DNA from: Chitinophaga costaii | GTDB taxonomy: Bacteria > Bacteroidota > Bacteroidia > Chitinophagales > Chitinophagaceae | Assembly: GCF_900094705.1 (NCBI RefSeq) | Contig: NZ_FMAR01000013.1 | Location: 1-64,000 of the forward strand | Reading direction: 5' to 3' | Length of the DNA stretch: 64,000 bases | Part shown: positions 62,143 through 64,000 of the stretch, one piece after another | How positions within the stretch are numbered: the first letter of the stretch is position 1 | How the letters are laid out: the number at the start of each line of letters is the position of its first letter | Translations under genes and position numbers: made by a program | The notes under the pieces: generated by a model | What the model saw: the letters and a program-made list of their open reading frames with translations, nothing else | What the model was told of the DNA's origin: nothing | Databases searched by the model: none

Positions 62143-64000
62143 TCAGAATTGCAGGCTGGCACCTGCGGTAAAGGATTTCATGAGGGGATCTCTCACCTGG
62201 CCCGCGCCCTCCGGATCGAATAGTTTAAAGTGGGTGAAGGTGAGGAGGTTATTGGTGCTAACCGCGAACCGCAGCCCTTTGGCGTGGATGTGTTGCAGTA
62301 TGGCCGACGGTAAATTATAGGCCAGTTCCATATTTTTCAGCCGCATATAAGCGGTATTGCGTACCCAGTAATCACTGTATACCGTGTTATTCTGGTTATT
62401 ATACCAGAGCCGTGGATAAGTGGCATTTGTATGGGTGGGGGTCCACCGATCCAGTAACTGCGTAGACGCAGGCAGGTCTACATACCCATATCCAACAACG
62501 TTACCCGTGCCTTGTAGCTGTATGTTCAGGTCCAGGCCGCTGTAACTGGCGCTTAGCCGGATGCCGTACTGGATCTGCGGGAAAAAATTGGCGTTGCTTA
62601 CCGTGGCATCGTTGTGGGTGAGCACGCCATCGCCATCCAGGTCTTTATACCGGATGTCCCCGGCCGCTACGCTAGGATAGAGAGGAGTGGGACCTTTGGT
62701 TACGTCGTCCTGGGTTTGGTACAGCCCGCTCGATCTGTAAAGAGTAGGGGCATTTCCCACAGTATTATTCCAAAAACGAATGTTCTTGCCGCTTACTTTC
62801 TGCCATTCGGGAATACTTTTGGATTCCGGATAGTTTACAATCCTGTTCCGGCTAAAACTGATATTGGGAGCGATAGAATAAGTGAAGCGGCCCAGGTGGT
62901 TGGTATGACCCAGGGTAATTTCAAATCCACTTGTTTGTACAACACCATTGTTTTCATCCGACAAAGATATACCCAGTACGGAGGGCACCTGTGCCGTAGG
63001 CGGTGTCAGTATGTCTTTCGTTCTTTTTATGAAATAATCTGCTTCCACGGTCAGCAAGTCTTGCTTTACATGGGCTTCTATACCGACATTGGCAATCACG
63101 GCCCGTTCCCAGGTAAAGGAGGGGTTGGGTAATATATTGGGCGTAAGTGTCTGGTAAAAGGTGGGAGTAGGTCCCCCCAGTGAATACCCGCTGGACGTAC
63201 CGAGGGCATAAGTGGTCAGGAACTGGTACGGGTTTACGCGATCGTTGCCCAACTGGCCCCAAGAGGCCCGCAGCTTCAGGAAATCCAGGACCCCGGATGC
63301 ATGTTTCATAAAAGGCTCTTCGGATATCACCCAGCCGGCAGAGAAGGAGGGGAAAAAGCCATACCGGTGTCCGGGGGGGAAAATATCAGAACCATCATAC
63401 CGGAAATTAAACTGGAACAGGTAGCGCTCATCATAATTATACTGAAAACGGCCTACAATGCCCCTGCGGGCACTTTGGCTGCCCGATCCATTGTTGGTGG
63501 CTCTGGTAGGATCTCCCAGGTTTAGTTGCGATAAGCTGGAGGATACAAAACCCTCCCGCCGCGTGGAGAAATTATCGCTTGAGCCATTGGTTTGCGTATA
63601 TAGCAGCATTCCCGTTACATTGTGTTGCTTAAAGGCGCCATCATATTGCATGCCGCCTTCCAGTGTGAGCCTTTGGTCCTGGGTGAAATACTCTGTCAGG
63701 AATGGAGCAGTAGGGTAGGCGGGTACCTGAGTGTACTGATCATCATCATCCAGGGTGTACATGTCGAAAGGGGTGGCAAAACGTTTGGAAAAAGAATAGG
63801 ACTTATCATAGGCGCCATTCCCTTTTATCGACAAACCCTTTATCCAGGGCAGGTCGTATTGCAAGGTTACAAGTGAATTAAAGATATTATTGTTCGTTCG
63901 CCAATAACCGGAATTACCGCGTGACTGCAAGTAGCTATTGCCCCGCTGTTCCGGCACGCTGGCATATAATCCGTTGGTAAATTGCAATACACGGGTAGGG
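62143..64000 (-). CDS. SusC/RagA-family TonB-dependent transporter, partial
   Basis: The C-terminal 615 or so residues of a SusC-type barrel; the frame is open to the right window edge, so the N-terminus lies outside. Visible parts include LPWIKGLSIKGNGAYDKSYS, FNFRYDGSDIFPPGHRYGFF (the conserved SusC barrel segment), RYKDLDGDGVLTHNDAT and the final RDPLMKSFTAGASLQF. It forms a pair with the SusD that follows on the minus strand. Presence of STN or plug domains cannot be judged. Confidence 0.93.
   Translation of the reverse strand, partial: PTRVLQFTNGLYASVPEQRGNSYLQSRGNSGYWRTNNNIFNSLVTLQYDLPWIKGLSIKGNGAYDKSYSFSKRFATPFDMYTLDDDDQYTQVPAYPTAPFLTEYFTQDQRLTLEGGMQYDGAFKQHNVTGMLLYTQTNGSSDNFSTRREGFVSSSLSQLNLGDPTRATNNGSGSQSARRGIVGRFQYNYDERYLFQFNFRYDGSDIFPPGHRYGFFPSFSAGWVISEEPFMKHASGVLDFLKLRASWGQLGNDRVNPYQFLTTYALGTSSGYSLGGPTPTFYQTLTPNILPNPSFTWERAVIANVGIEAHVKQDLLTVEADYFIKRTKDILTPPTAQVPSVLGISLSDENNGVVQTSGFEITLGHTNHLGRFTYSIAPNISFSRNRIVNYPESKSIPEWQKVSGKNIRFWNNTVGNAPTLYRSSGLYQTQDDVTKGPTPLYPSVAAGDIRYKDLDGDGVLTHNDATVSNANFFPQIQYGIRLSASYSGLDLNIQLQGTGNVVGYGYVDLPASTQLLDRWTPTHTNATYPRLWYNNQNNTVYSDYWVRNTAYMRLKNMELAYNLPSAILQHIHAKGLRFAVSTNNLLTFTHFKLFDPEGAGQVRDPLMKSFTAGASLQF

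Overview
The window comes from a member of the Bacteroidota, most likely a Chitinophaga-like member of the Chitinophagaceae. It carries three SusC/SusD outer-membrane pairs, an ECF sigma/FecR pair feeding an STN-domain SusC, a TlpA-type thiol protein and a TonB receptor. It also has a Bacteroidota-type MoxR/DUF58/BatA gene cluster and exported TldD-like proteins. This assignment rests on gene content read by eye; no 16S or marker gene is present.

Layout. 0.4-8.7 kb (minus strand): a compact alpha-mannan utilisation locus (sigma factor, FecR, SusC, SusD, GH76). 8.7-11.2 kb: an AT-richer stretch of decayed foreign DNA with an aldehyde dehydrogenase fragment, an intact SDR gene and a serine-recombinase fragment, lying beside tRNA-Pro(CGG). 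A 95-bp sequence occurs at positions 1-95 and again, inverted, at 10475-10569, so the locus plus the SDR gene are bounded like a composite element. 11.5-15.6 kb: a SWIM/SNF2 helicase divergent from a lipoprotein. 15.7-18.9 kb: a copper module (HMA-AraC regulator, CopA, CopZ). 19.3-21.8 kb: a PAP2 phosphatase, a GNAT acetyltransferase and a membrane protein. 21.8-26.4 kb: hexuronate catabolism (ExuT-like transporter, UxaC, KDPG aldolase, KDG kinase). 27.1-33.1 kb: a second SusC/SusD pair and an aldose-1-epimerase-like protein. 33.2-36.4 kb: an accessory-looking patch with a divergent AAA ATPase, a SatD-family protein paired with a small membrane protein behind three evenly spaced palindromes, and a frameshifted membrane-protein gene. 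36.4-50.5 kb: DUF4159, MoxR, DUF58, BatA-like, a DUF4175-like protein and another membrane protein, followed by two tandem TldD/TldE pairs. 50.9-55.8 kb: NDH-2, an HxlR regulator, a zinc alcohol dehydrogenase, a sorbosone-dehydrogenase-like lipoprotein and cytochrome c. 55.9-58.8 kb: a NIPSNAP protein and a TonB receptor. 59-64 kb (minus): a TPR-TlpA protein, SusD and a SusC that runs off the window.

How the parts work together: the mannan locus should sense ligand through the SusC STN domain, relay it via FecR to the ECF sigma factor, and cut alpha-1,6-mannan with the surface GH76 enzyme. The uronate genes convert hexuronates toward pyruvate and glyceraldehyde-3-phosphate, but the uronate reductase and dehydratase steps are not in the window. 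The copper genes form a sensor-exporter-chaperone set.

The strongest candidates for something undescribed are the SatD/membrane-protein operon with its 29-bp-periodic operator array (34.9-36.0 kb) and the duplicated, apparently Tat-exported TldD/TldE system attached to the MoxR cluster.
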